This document shows, one piece after another, positions 25,348 to 34,210 of a stretch of 54,795 nt of DNA. How positions within the stretch are numbered: position 1 is the first letter of the stretch; every line of letters starts with the position of its first letter. The position numbers were made by a program, and so were the translations under genes. Source of the DNA: Alphaproteobacteria bacterium (GTDB taxonomy: Bacteria > Pseudomonadota > Alphaproteobacteria > GCA-2731375); contig JAJFGG010000083.1 of the NCBI GenBank assembly GCA_021776235.1, forward strand, positions 1-54,795, written 5' to 3'. The notes under the pieces were generated by a model. It did no database searches. It was not told the origin of the DNA and saw nothing but the letters and a program-made list of their open reading frames with translations.

Positions 25348-25597
25348 AATATGCCCTCCATAAACACGCGGACGAGTTCAACGGCTTCCGGCTCGGTCCA
25401 GATTTAGCCGTTGAGAGTTCATCGCCCACAATTCATTGCGGTCAATGTTTGCCACACGACGTGGCCTCACAACAACCAAATCCTCAAATGCCCACACTTT
25501 GGCAATGTCGGGGCTGTTATGATTCAATCGATGGCGCGGCCGAACCCAATGATAGGGCAGGGTCAGGTCATTTTTAATGGCTGGCCAACAGTCGCAT

Positions 25598-27241
25598 CTA
25601 ATCGCCCCGAACGGTGTCAAGGATTGCGGCCGCATCCCGAGGCGGATGGCGGCCGCGCCAGGCAATCATTAAATCCGGGCGGACCAAGGCCAGCTCGGCT
25701 TCATACAATTTCACAGCCGCATCGTCAGGAATGGGCGCCACGGCCAAGGGCAGTCCGATTTTCTCGGCTGCGCGCAAAAACCCCTGCGCCAATCTCTCGG
25801 CATTGGCGGCGGCAGAGCCCATGACCAATAAGGTAAAGCCCTGGCTGAAATGATCCAAAATGGAACGGCCATCTTCAAGCCAGAGATGCGGCGCGCGGTG
25901 ACCCGGACGTGCGATTGGCACATACTCGCGCGCATCGTCCGGAGGTTCGATGCTGCCGTCCGGCACCACGATCTTGGAATTTCTGTATCGATAGCCCAAT
26001 AGTGTGCCGGAGGAGACGATTAGTTTCTCCTGCTGGATGATCAGCGCCTGCAACCGGGCCCGCGCGGCATCTCCATCGGGGCCGTCCTCGTCAATGATAT
26101 CTCCTTCCTGCATGACCGCGAACAGCCGGTCGAAGCAGTCCGCCGCCTCGGTGGTATTGCGGATACCAATGGGGCGCCGCTCCTGATCATAACTGTCGAG
26201 CAGGCGGGGACCGGCCCAGCCCTTGAGGTTGGCTTGCAGTTTCCAGGCCAGATTGATGATATCGGAGACACCCGTATTCATGCCGAAGCCACCGGTCGGC
26301 GAAAACAGATGCACCGCGTCGCCGGCCAGAAAAACTCTGCCCCGGTGATACTGGTCGGCGACCAGGGCATGGGCGGTCCATGGTTGGATCGACAGGATCT
26401 CCACTTCCGTCGGTTGCCCGAGCACACCATGGATTGCCGCGATGGGGTCGACATCATCCCAGGCCTGCCCTTCCTCAAGGATTACATGAAATGTAAAAGT
26501 GGTGCCGCCATCCCAATTAAGCAGGAAGCCGCGATGCCTGCGATGCAGCGGGAAAAAGATGTTGGCATGACCAAAACGGTGGGCCCGCATGAAGTTTGGC
26601 GCCCGGAAGTAGATTGACACAAAGTTTGCCAGGTTGGCGCGGCCGCTCAGTTCAATACCCAGCTTTTGCCGGACCATGGATCGGCCACCGTCACAGGCAA
26701 CCAGATATTTGCAGAACACCTCCTCTTCCGACTTTCCGTCATGGGTCGCGATGCGGCAGCGCACGCCTGCATCGCTTTCGGCAAAATCGACCAGTTCCCA
26801 ACCGAAACGAAGCTCAACACTATCCAGGCCGCTGGCGTAGTCCAGGATAGCGCTTTCAACTTCGTGCTGCCCGGTGATGGTCTTTAGATAGGGCGACCAG
26901 CTATGCTCATTTTTCGCGTATCCGCCGCGGGCCGCCAGTTTGTTGAGTTCGCTGAAGGGCGGCAGCCGGACGCCATGCAGCAACCGGCCCGCCAATGTCG
27001 TTACATAAAAATAATTGGCCGGCAGATCGGGTGGCACCCCGGCTTTGCTGATAGCCTGGTCGATGCCCCAGCGTCGGTAATATTCCATGGTGCGGTTGGC
27101 AACGGCATTGGCGCGCGGGTGCATATTGAGACCGTCCATGCGTTCAACCGCAAGACAGTCGATGCCGCGCCAGCCAAGCTCCGCCGCCAATGACAAACCC
27201 ACGGATCCGCTGCCGGAAATCAGGATGGGCACGGTCTTCAA
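25598..27241 (-). CDS. FAD-dependent aromatic monooxygenase (PHBH/phenol hydroxylase type)
   Basis: 547 residues. Group A flavin monooxygenase motifs are all present: GxGxxG as ISGSGSVGLSLAAELGWRG, the DG motif as VACDGGRSMVRQKLGI, and the GD motif as GRVFLAGDAVHLFSPTGGFG followed by MNTGVSDIINLAWKL. The C-terminal thioredoxin-like extension (about 400-547) matches the MhpA/phenol hydroxylase-like branch. Such enzymes hydroxylate aromatic rings using NAD(P)H and O2. The start is TTG at 27241 with GAGG nine bases upstream. It lies 155 bp downstream of the M20 peptidase gene on the same strand, possibly the same transcript. Confidence 0.92.
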   Translation of the reverse strand: MKTVPILISGSGSVGLSLAAELGWRGIDCLAVERMDGLNMHPRANAVANRTMEYYRRWGIDQAISKAGVPPDLPANYFYVTTLAGRLLHGVRLPPFSELNKLAARGGYAKNEHSWSPYLKTITGQHEVESAILDYASGLDSVELRFGWELVDFAESDAGVRCRIATHDGKSEEEVFCKYLVACDGGRSMVRQKLGIELSGRANLANFVSIYFRAPNFMRAHRFGHANIFFPLHRRHRGFLLNWDGGTTFTFHVILEEGQAWDDVDPIAAIHGVLGQPTEVEILSIQPWTAHALVADQYHRGRVFLAGDAVHLFSPTGGFGMNTGVSDIINLAWKLQANLKGWAGPRLLDSYDQERRPIGIRNTTEAADCFDRLFAVMQEGDIIDEDGPDGDAARARLQALIIQQEKLIVSSGTLLGYRYRNSKIVVPDGSIEPPDDAREYVPIARPGHRAPHLWLEDGRSILDHFSQGFTLLVMGSAAANAERLAQGFLRAAEKIGLPLAVAPIPDDAAVKLYEAELALVRPDLMIAWRGRHPPRDAAAILDTVRGD

Positions 27242-27396
27242 GATTTCATTCCTCTAGATGTGAGTTCTTACGAGCTTGATTACACGTCCGCCAAACCGGG
27301 CGATCTTTGGCTCGACATATTCAGTGTATCTCGTCTTGCGGCCTGGGTGCGTGCCGGAAAATGGAGACGCGAGCCTTGTTGTTATCGCTGTGTGCA

Positions 27397-28686
27397 TCAG
27401 TCGCTGTTGGCCGTCAAATAATCAAAGGCGGACAAGGCGTGTACCCGAACCACGTGAAAGAATTCGTCCAGGTCCACTGCCTCGTTCGGCGCGCCCATGC
27501 CTTCGGGGGAGCAGCCATGCACATAGGCCGGCACGCCCAGATTGCGCCAGAAGCGGCAATCGGTGGCACCCAGATTGATGATCGGCTGCGCCGTGATCCC
27601 GATCGAGTCCTGCACGTTGCGTTGCATGATCCGCAACAACCGGCCGTCGGGGTCGCACCAGTTGGCGTTTTCCAACCGGTGCGCCGGCAGCACCAGCGCC
27701 GCCTCGGGGAAGCGGCCGACGATCTGCCTGACCCGGGCCAGGAAGTCATCGTTATCCATGCCCACCGGTAGCCGCGCGTCGACTTCGAAGCTGCAGGCGT
27801 CGGCCGCCATGTTGACCTTTACGCCGCCTTCGATGCGGCCGTTGTTCTGGGTGATCCGCGGCACGATCTCGCTGGCGCCGGCGCCCAGGCCCTTCTCGAT
27901 CGCCGCCGCGACTTCCGGCCGCGCCAGAACCTGTTGCACCTTGTCGGGCATCGCAACGGTTGTACCCTCCAGTTCGTACAATGCCTGCATGAGTTCCATC
28001 GCCAGGCGGATGGCATTGCGGCTCAGGTGCGGGTAGGCGCCGTGGCCGCCCGGGGTGCGCACATCGATGCGAAACCAGAAGGGCGCCTTTTCGCCAAAAC
28101 GAATGGTCTCGACACTGCTTGGTTCGCCGTTCAGCACACAGTCGCCAAGGAACGCGTCACGATGTTCCCGCAGCAGATAGTCGCTGCCCCAGTAGCCGCC
28201 GGTCTCCTCGTCCGAGACCACACAAAGGGTGAGTTTGCCCCCCAGCAGATGCCGCAGCCGGGAAAGATACAGGTAAGTAAAGATAGAGGCCGTGGTGCCG
28301 CATTTCATATCCACCACGCCGCGGCCGATCAGCCTGTTATCGACGATCTCGCCGCCAAACGGATCATGTTGCCAATTGTTCAGATCGCCAACCGGGAAGA
28401 CATCTACATGGCCGTTCAGGATCAACTGCTCGCCGTCGCCCCGCCCGCCGCCCAGGTGGGCGAAAAGGTTTGGCTTGTCGACGGCGGGGTTGATCAGGCC
28501 CGTGGTCAGTTCCTGGCGTTCGAGAAAGTCGGCAATAAAGCGAACCCCTTCGCGGGTATCACCCGGCGGGTTGGCGGTATCGATCTTGGCGAACCGGACC
28601 AGGAAGTCCTGCTGCTGCTGGCGCTCGCCATCCAGCCAGGAGCGCAATTGGCGCCGGCCTGCCTGTACCGCCCTATCTTGCGTCAT
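27397..28686 (-). CDS. M20-family metallopeptidase (ArgE/DapE-like deacylase)
   Basis: 429 residues. Metal-binding motifs are NGHVDVFPVGDLNNW (His, Asp), DMKCGTT (bridging Asp), VSDEETGGYWG (catalytic Glu and ligand) and a distal His in YVHGCSPEGMG. The dimerisation domain lies in the middle around RTPGGHGAYPHLSRNAIR. The family hydrolyses N-acyl amino acids or dipeptides. Start at 28686 was chosen over a longer upstream frame because the protein then begins near the usual family N-terminus; the gene overlaps the amidohydrolase stop by 14 bp. This coupling suggests they act in sequence on one ring-opened, acylated substrate (inference). Confidence 0.92.
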   Translation of the reverse strand: MTQDRAVQAGRRQLRSWLDGERQQQQDFLVRFAKIDTANPPGDTREGVRFIADFLERQELTTGLINPAVDKPNLFAHLGGGRGDGEQLILNGHVDVFPVGDLNNWQHDPFGGEIVDNRLIGRGVVDMKCGTTASIFTYLYLSRLRHLLGGKLTLCVVSDEETGGYWGSDYLLREHRDAFLGDCVLNGEPSSVETIRFGEKAPFWFRIDVRTPGGHGAYPHLSRNAIRLAMELMQALYELEGTTVAMPDKVQQVLARPEVAAAIEKGLGAGASEIVPRITQNNGRIEGGVKVNMAADACSFEVDARLPVGMDNDDFLARVRQIVGRFPEAALVLPAHRLENANWCDPDGRLLRIMQRNVQDSIGITAQPIINLGATDCRFWRNLGVPAYVHGCSPEGMGAPNEAVDLDEFFHVVRVHALSAFDYLTANSD

Positions 28687-29965
28687 TGTCAAACCCGCCT
28701 TCGCCGGCTGTTTCCCAAAGCGATTGCAATTGAATGGGCGCGGCGCGGTAACAGACCACACCGGCCTTAATTGTCGTGTGACAGGGATTGTGTGCGATGC
28801 GGTAGGGTAGTTCCGCCGGATGCGCCACATCCCAGAGTACAAGGTCGGCCAGTTTACCGATTTCCAATGTGCCCCGGTCCGCAGCCAGGCCCAGCGCCCT
28901 GGCGCCCACCCGGGTGAAGGCGGCGACTGCCTCTTCCGCCGTCAGACCAAAGCGGACACAGCCCATGTTCATTACCATGGTCGGCATGGTGAGAGGCGAG
29001 GAAATTGGATTGTTGTTGGTGGCCAGCGCCATTTCGACACCCAGTTCGCGCATCCAATGGACAGGCGGCATCTGGGTCTCCCGCAACATCCAGTTTGCCC
29101 CGGGCAAAAGACCGGCAACGACGCCGGCCTCGGCCATGGCGCCGATGGTTGCTTTCGAGGCATATTCCAGATGATCCGCCGACAGGCCGTTGAACCGCGC
29201 CACCAACTGTCCGGCGCCGGCGTCGCTATATTGATCGGCATGCAGCTTGACCGGCAGACCATGGCTGCGCGCCGCCGCGAACAGCCGGGTCATCTGCGCC
29301 GGTGAAAAACCAATGGTATCGCAGAAACCGTCGACCGCATCGACCAATCCCTGTTGTACAGCGGCCGGTAGAACGCGTTCGACCAGGAAATCGATATAGG
29401 CGTCGGGCCGGCCCCTGTATTCGGGGGCCACACCGTGGGCGCCCAGGAAGGTTGATTGCACATCGAGGGGAAAATCCCGGCCCAGGGCGCGGGAGACCCG
29501 CATCACCTGTAGTTCGGATGCTAGATCCAGGCCCAGGCCTGATTTGCTTTCCAGGGTGGTGATCCCCGACGCGATCATGGCCTTTATCCGCGGCACCGTT
29601 TCGCCGTAGAGCTGTTCCTCGCTGGCCGCCCGGGACCGCGCCACCAGGCCGCCGACCCCGCCGCCGGCGGCGGCGACCTCTTCCCGCGTGGCGCCGGTGA
29701 TCTTGAGCTCGAAATCCAGCAGGCCGTCGCCGACGTGGACCACGTGGGAATGGCAGTCCACCAGGCCCGGCGTCACCACCATGCCCCGTGCATCGATGGC
29801 CGGACAGGCCGGCGAGACAACAGGGAAGTCCTGATCCGGCCCCAACCAGACAATCCTGCCTTCGCTGATCCCCAAGGCACCCCGTTCCAGCAGGCCGTAC
29901 GGTCGCGCGCCCGTCATACAGGTGAGGGTCGCGTTCCGAATGATCAGGTCGAATGTCATTGCCAT
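28673..29965 (-). CDS. Imidazolonepropionase-like amidohydrolase with altered metal ligand
   Basis: About 430 residues, closely patterned on HutI: CHSHVVHVGDGLLDFELKI (metal His72 and His74), GATREEVAAAGGGVGGLV, SGITTLESKSGLGLDLASEL, STFLGAHGVAPEYRGRPDAY, VKLHADQYSDAG (His242) and SADHLEYAS. The final metal aspartate, in ATDxNPG of HutI, is Asn317 here (ALATNNNPISSP). The substrate loop after the first HxH motif also differs, and HAEQ is HADQ. No hutH, hutU or hutG is nearby; instead an M20 peptidase overlaps the 3' end. I infer a HutI relative acting on a different cyclic amide. ATG at 29965 (GGGAC upstream) or 29959 are both possible starts. Confidence 0.88.
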   Translation of the reverse strand: MAMTFDLIIRNATLTCMTGARPYGLLERGALGISEGRIVWLGPDQDFPVVSPACPAIDARGMVVTPGLVDCHSHVVHVGDGLLDFELKITGATREEVAAAGGGVGGLVARSRAASEEQLYGETVPRIKAMIASGITTLESKSGLGLDLASELQVMRVSRALGRDFPLDVQSTFLGAHGVAPEYRGRPDAYIDFLVERVLPAAVQQGLVDAVDGFCDTIGFSPAQMTRLFAAARSHGLPVKLHADQYSDAGAGQLVARFNGLSADHLEYASKATIGAMAEAGVVAGLLPGANWMLRETQMPPVHWMRELGVEMALATNNNPISSPLTMPTMVMNMGCVRFGLTAEEAVAAFTRVGARALGLAADRGTLEIGKLADLVLWDVAHPAELPYRIAHNPCHTTIKAGVVCYRAAPIQLQSLWETAGEGGFDNDAR

Positions 29966-30146
29966 GTCCCGCAGCGCCAAGTGTCAAGTCTTGGGCAAAA
30001 CCGATCGATGATCAACCCTGTAACAATGGCCAATCAAGAAGCCGCGGCAATCCGGGATTGATTCTGATGCCTTGCCTGAATGGACTGAGGATGACAGATA
30101 ATGGGGGCGCCCGAAGAGGGGACGATGTAAAAAGCGTAACGCCCCG

Positions 30147-32696
30147 CTATTTACCAAGCCTGTTGTTGCGAAGGATCCGCGCAGGCGCGGCGTTATAAGC
30201 GCCCAGTGTCACGATCAACCCAACAGCCAGAATGACAAAGATCGCCGTCCCGGCCAATGCGACGCCACCGGTCCACGACACGCTGACACTGCCAAGGCCC
30301 GCCGCGTACGCTACGCTGTAAGCAATACCCAGGCCCAACGGCACCGCGGTCATAGCCACCAGCGTTCCCAGGCCGAAAAACTCAAGCATTAACTGGCCCA
30401 GCAACTGACGCCTCCGCGCGCCCAACACTTTGAGCAACACGGCTTCGTTGGTGCGTTCTCTGAGTCCCTGCAGCACGCTGCCAGCCAGCACCACCAGGGC
30501 CGCCAGCCCGCACGTCAACGCCGCCGCCTGCAACCCCGTCATGATCGCATTCAAAGCTGCGCCCAGCGAACGCATAACATCAGCCACACGGATCAAAGGG
30601 GTATCCGGAAAGCGGCTTCTGACAAAGGCTTCCAGGGCAGGTCCTTCGCCGGGTGCTGCTTTCAAGGACACCGCAGCAGTATAGGGAATGTCCGAAAACG
30701 TGCCCGGCGTGGCGATGATGGGAAAGTCCAGATCCAGCCTGGTCCAGTCCACATTATGAAGTCTTAAAATCAAACCGGTGCGTACTTGCCCGCTGATGTT
30801 AAGGGTGATCGCATCTCCCAGGCCAAGGCCGAGTTTCCTTGCGACATCTGCGTCCATTGAAAAGCCCGGCTGGGCCAAATGACGGTCATCCCACCGCGTG
30901 CCATCGGGAAATTCAGCCGCGAATGACACGCCGCGATCGCCGCGGATGACCCAATTCAGGGACCTTGGAATTTTGAGGTCACGCACCAATTCTCCGCGGA
31001 TGGCCTGCACCCGGGCATGCAAAAACGGCATGATGCGCTGACGCTCTACAATTCCGGACGCCGCCAGTTCAACGCCAAATCGCCTTGCCTTTTCGGGTTT
31101 TAGCGAGAAGGCCACCAAGTCCGGTGCGCTGTGTGGCAGGGTCTGCTGTACGTGACGGCTGGCAGCAGAATCAATGCCGTCCAATGCCACGAGTAACGTT
31201 AGCGTCAGACCCAGCGCCATCACGACAGGACCGGTAGGCGCACCCGTCCGATAGAGGTTACTTAGGCCGAGACGGATATTGGCAGCTTTGCCTTTGGCCA
31301 AGACCTTGGCCATGCGTGATAGGCCAATGCCCATAGCATAATAAAACACCGCCAATGCCAGCGCGCCGACCAGGAATCCCGCTGTCAACAGGGGCATGGG
31401 AGAAATCCAAAACACCAGCAGGACAAGCAATAACAAAATAATGGCCGCGCCCAGCAAACCATTCACACCCAGCTTCTTAGGCGGAGGTATGATGCGTCTG
31501 CGCAGCAGTACATTTGGCTTCATATCGCGCACTTCCATCAAGGGCCACCACGCAAACAGCGCCGCCACCAGAATTGCGAACAGTCCCGCCGCCAACAATG
31601 GTTTTATGCTGGGCGTGGCTGCCAACGCGAAGGGCAATTGTTCGGCCAATGCGGATGCGACAAAAGCAGGGCCAAGGGCGCCCAGCCCAACACCTATAAC
31701 AGCACCGGCGGCCGCCGCTGCCATAACCTCGAGCCCGACGGCCAGGTTGACGACGCCAGGGGATGCGCCGATGGATTTTAAGATCACGATGATCTCCATC
31801 TTGTCGGCCATATGTGCCCGTACCGCACCGGAAATTCCGGCGCCCCCGATCAGCATGACGCCCAAGCCGACAAACAGCACCAACACATGCGCCATGGCCA
31901 AGCTCCGCTCTACACCCGGCACGCCGTCGTGGGCATTGACCATGCGCCAGCCGGATCGTGGGAAGGCCTGATCAATTCGCGCCAGCGCTGCCTTTGCAGA
32001 GGCCCGCATGTCTGGTTTTGCAGGCAGTTTCACGCGGGTGTAAAAATATACCTCCGCTCCGTCATCGGCGACACCAGTGGCGGGGAAACTTTCGCTCAAC
32101 ACCATGATGCGCGGGCCCAGGGTAAAGGCTCGAAAGGCGCGATCAGGTTCAACAACAAGCGCAGCACGTAGTTGATACCGGGCATCGCCAATTTGAACGC
32201 TATCGCCCGGTTCCAGGCCTAACGCGTCAAACAACGCCGGGTCCGCAACCGCACCGTAAACGCCGCCATGTCGATTAAGAGTTTGATAGAGGTTGGCCGC
32301 GGGCCGGATTTCCACGCTGCCGTAAAGCGGGTATTGCCGGTCCACGCCTTTAAGCTCAACCAGCAAAGGTAGGCCTTCGGCATTGCCATTTCTGAGGGCG
32401 CGCGCCATGGGACGTAGTTCCGCGGTGATACTGACGTCGCCTTCCCGGCGGATGACCGCAAGTTCGGCTTCACGCGGGGGGCGATGAAACAGGCGCAGGC
32501 TCAAATCGCCGCCAATCGATTCCAGGGCGCCCCGGCCAGCGCCGTCGATAAGGCTTTGCGACGTTGCCCCCACCAGCGCTACAGCCGCGGCTCCGATGAA
32601 GGTTCCGCCCACCAACAGCCACAGGCCACGCGCACCGCCACGCATATCCCGCGCCGCAATTCGTGCCGCCATTGCGATGTCGTTAAGAAGCCTCAC
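30147..32696 (-). CDS. FtsX-like ABC transporter permease (YbbP-type), no ATPase partner nearby
   Basis: 849 residues with two FtsX/MacB-type permease modules and roughly ten membrane segments: one near the N-terminus, three around 280-400, a middle cluster at 420-500 and a final set at 710-840. Two large extracytoplasmic domains lie between them. Diagnostic stretches are GGAGISGAVRAHMADKMEII with LKSIGASPGVV, and near the end RERTNEAVLLKVLGARRRQL. YbbP-type permeases normally pair with an ATPase (YbbA) encoded just upstream and may extract lipids or export hydrophobic molecules. Upstream here is only an HxlR gene fragment. Possibly the ATPase is elsewhere or has been lost. Confidence 0.9.
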   Translation of the reverse strand: MRLLNDIAMAARIAARDMRGGARGLWLLVGGTFIGAAAVALVGATSQSLIDGAGRGALESIGGDLSLRLFHRPPREAELAVIRREGDVSITAELRPMARALRNGNAEGLPLLVELKGVDRQYPLYGSVEIRPAANLYQTLNRHGGVYGAVADPALFDALGLEPGDSVQIGDARYQLRAALVVEPDRAFRAFTLGPRIMVLSESFPATGVADDGAEVYFYTRVKLPAKPDMRASAKAALARIDQAFPRSGWRMVNAHDGVPGVERSLAMAHVLVLFVGLGVMLIGGAGISGAVRAHMADKMEIIVILKSIGASPGVVNLAVGLEVMAAAAAGAVIGVGLGALGPAFVASALAEQLPFALAATPSIKPLLAAGLFAILVAALFAWWPLMEVRDMKPNVLLRRRIIPPPKKLGVNGLLGAAIILLLLVLLVFWISPMPLLTAGFLVGALALAVFYYAMGIGLSRMAKVLAKGKAANIRLGLSNLYRTGAPTGPVVMALGLTLTLLVALDGIDSAASRHVQQTLPHSAPDLVAFSLKPEKARRFGVELAASGIVERQRIMPFLHARVQAIRGELVRDLKIPRSLNWVIRGDRGVSFAAEFPDGTRWDDRHLAQPGFSMDADVARKLGLGLGDAITLNISGQVRTGLILRLHNVDWTRLDLDFPIIATPGTFSDIPYTAAVSLKAAPGEGPALEAFVRSRFPDTPLIRVADVMRSLGAALNAIMTGLQAAALTCGLAALVVLAGSVLQGLRERTNEAVLLKVLGARRRQLLGQLMLEFFGLGTLVAMTAVPLGLGIAYSVAYAAGLGSVSVSWTGGVALAGTAIFVILAVGLIVTLGAYNAAPARILRNNRLGK

Positions 32697-32854
32697 CCTG
32701 TCTCCTGTTTCTCGTCGGCGGATCTCGGTTGTTGCGAAACCTCAGCTGCGCAATGATACGCATTAACTTCTTTCATTACATATTTTGATGGTGAGTCCTG
32801 CTTGGTCCCTTCTGACATTCAGGCTTTCTCAAAACCATCTGTAGAAAACGACTT

Positions 32855-33028
32855 TCACATATACGGACCGTTGATGAATTGACCGAACAATATTTGTTCC
32901 AGCAGGATCGGCTCCAATGTCCAGCCCTTCTCGCTCAGGCTGAATTCGACATGGGGAGGGACGAGTGGAAAATCCATGTGAACGATCAGGCCATCATTCT
33001 CCAACTCCCTGAGTTGCCTGGCCAGCCT
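32855..33028 (-). pseudogene. Decayed HxlR regulator fragment
   Basis: An open minus-strand stretch of 57 codons reads like the recognition helix and wing of an HxlR protein: [20 protein letters not shown], then [20 protein letters not shown]. It is closed upstream by a TGA (33029-33031) and lacks the N-terminal half, including the usual Cys and KWT motifs, and any start codon of its own. It sits in the 471-bp gap between the FtsX-type permease and the fatty-acid hydroxylase gene. The rest of that gap shows nothing recognisable. Confidence 0.7.
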
Positions 33029-33167
33029 TCATCGGGGTCGAGAGCGGGTGCGATCCGGACGATCGCAAAACAACCGGCGACTTTGACCAGGCTGGCGAAT
33101 GAGGCTGCTGCTTGACCCGGTCTGGGGACGCAAATAGGCTGCGCAGTGCAGAAGAAGGACGGACCGG

Positions 33168-34181
33168 ATGACCGATACAACCGCGAACGGGCGTAACGCC
33201 CGGGGCGAATGGCGTCCCGAGGACAGGATCGCGCTCGCGCCCATCAACTATTGGCCGCCGAGGCCCGGCACGGTTTTGCGCTGGTTTTTGGGCTTTCCCG
33301 GATACCTTTGGCCGTACAACGCTTTCTGGCTCGTTGTCACGCTCGTCACCTGGACCTGGCTGACGCCCGATCTCGCGGCCATGAAATCGCTCGAATTGTG
33401 GTGGATCGCCCTGCTGCTCGGCCGAAACCTGGCCCTCACCGTGCTATTGTTCGGCGGCCTGCACCTCTATTTCTACGTCTTCGCGCGCCAGGGCGAGGCG
33501 CTGCGCTTCACCCTCAAACCGCTCGCCACCGACAGCCGCCGTTTCCTTTTCCGCAACCAGGTGCGCGACAATGTGTTCCGCTCGCTGGTATGCGGCGTTC
33601 CGGTATTCACGGGCTACGAGGTCCTGACCTACTGGGGTTTTGCCAACGGCTATCTCGGTTATGTCGATGCGGACGCTGGACCGCTTCTGTTCTGGGGCTG
33701 GTTCGTCGCTCTGCTGATCCTGGCGCCGGTGGTGCACGCGGTGCATTTCTATTTCGGCCACCGGCTGCTGCACGTGCGTTTCCTCTATCGCACAGTGCAT
33801 AGCCTACACCATCGCAACGTCGAGGTCGGACCCTGGTCCGGCCTCGCCATGCATCCGGTGGAGCATATCATCTATTTCTCCACCGTGGTCGTGCAGTGGC
33901 TGCTGGCGCTGCACCCGGTGAATGCGCTTTATCAGATCCAGCTCGCTGCCTTCCTCCCCGCGCTGTCCCATTCCGGCTTCGAAAAGCTGAAACTTGGCGA
34001 CCACCTGGCGATCGACGGCGGCAACCACTTCCACTACCTCCATCACAAGTACTTCGAGTGCAACTACGGCGGCAGCCTGGCTCCGCTGGACAAGCTGTTC
34101 GGCACCTTCCACGATGGCAGCGACGAAGCGCAGGCAGCAATGCACCGCCGCCTGCGCGCGATCCGCGAGGCGGAAGCCTAA
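33168..34181 (+). CDS. Fatty acid hydroxylase/sterol desaturase-superfamily membrane protein
   Basis: 337 residues with about five hydrophobic segments and the histidine-box motifs of the superfamily: HFYFGHRLLHVRFLY, HSLHHRNVEVGPW, HPVEH and HFHYLHHKYFECNYG. These bind a di-iron centre that uses O2 to hydroxylate or desaturate lipid-type substrates at the inner membrane. The last box with ECNYGG and LDKLFGTFHDG is a reliable family marker. Substrate (sterol, carotenoid, hopanoid or fatty acyl) cannot be told. The ATG at 33168 follows AAGGACGGACCGG. It is single, convergent with the gamma-glutamyltransferase gene. Confidence 0.9.
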   Translation: MTDTTANGRNARGEWRPEDRIALAPINYWPPRPGTVLRWFLGFPGYLWPYNAFWLVVTLVTWTWLTPDLAAMKSLELWWIALLLGRNLALTVLLFGGLHLYFYVFARQGEALRFTLKPLATDSRRFLFRNQVRDNVFRSLVCGVPVFTGYEVLTYWGFANGYLGYVDADAGPLLFWGWFVALLILAPVVHAVHFYFGHRLLHVRFLYRTVHSLHHRNVEVGPWSGLAMHPVEHIIYFSTVVVQWLLALHPVNALYQIQLAAFLPALSHSGFEKLKLGDHLAIDGGNHFHYLHHKYFECNYGGSLAPLDKLFGTFHDGSDEAQAAMHRRLRAIREAEA

Positions 34182-34210
34182 GGAGCGTTCCCCAGGGAAT
34201 CCGGATTGCT

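Noticed and set aside
28673-29965. Assignment as histidine-pathway HutI
   Set aside because: The metal Asp is Asn, substrate loops differ, and no other hut gene is near.
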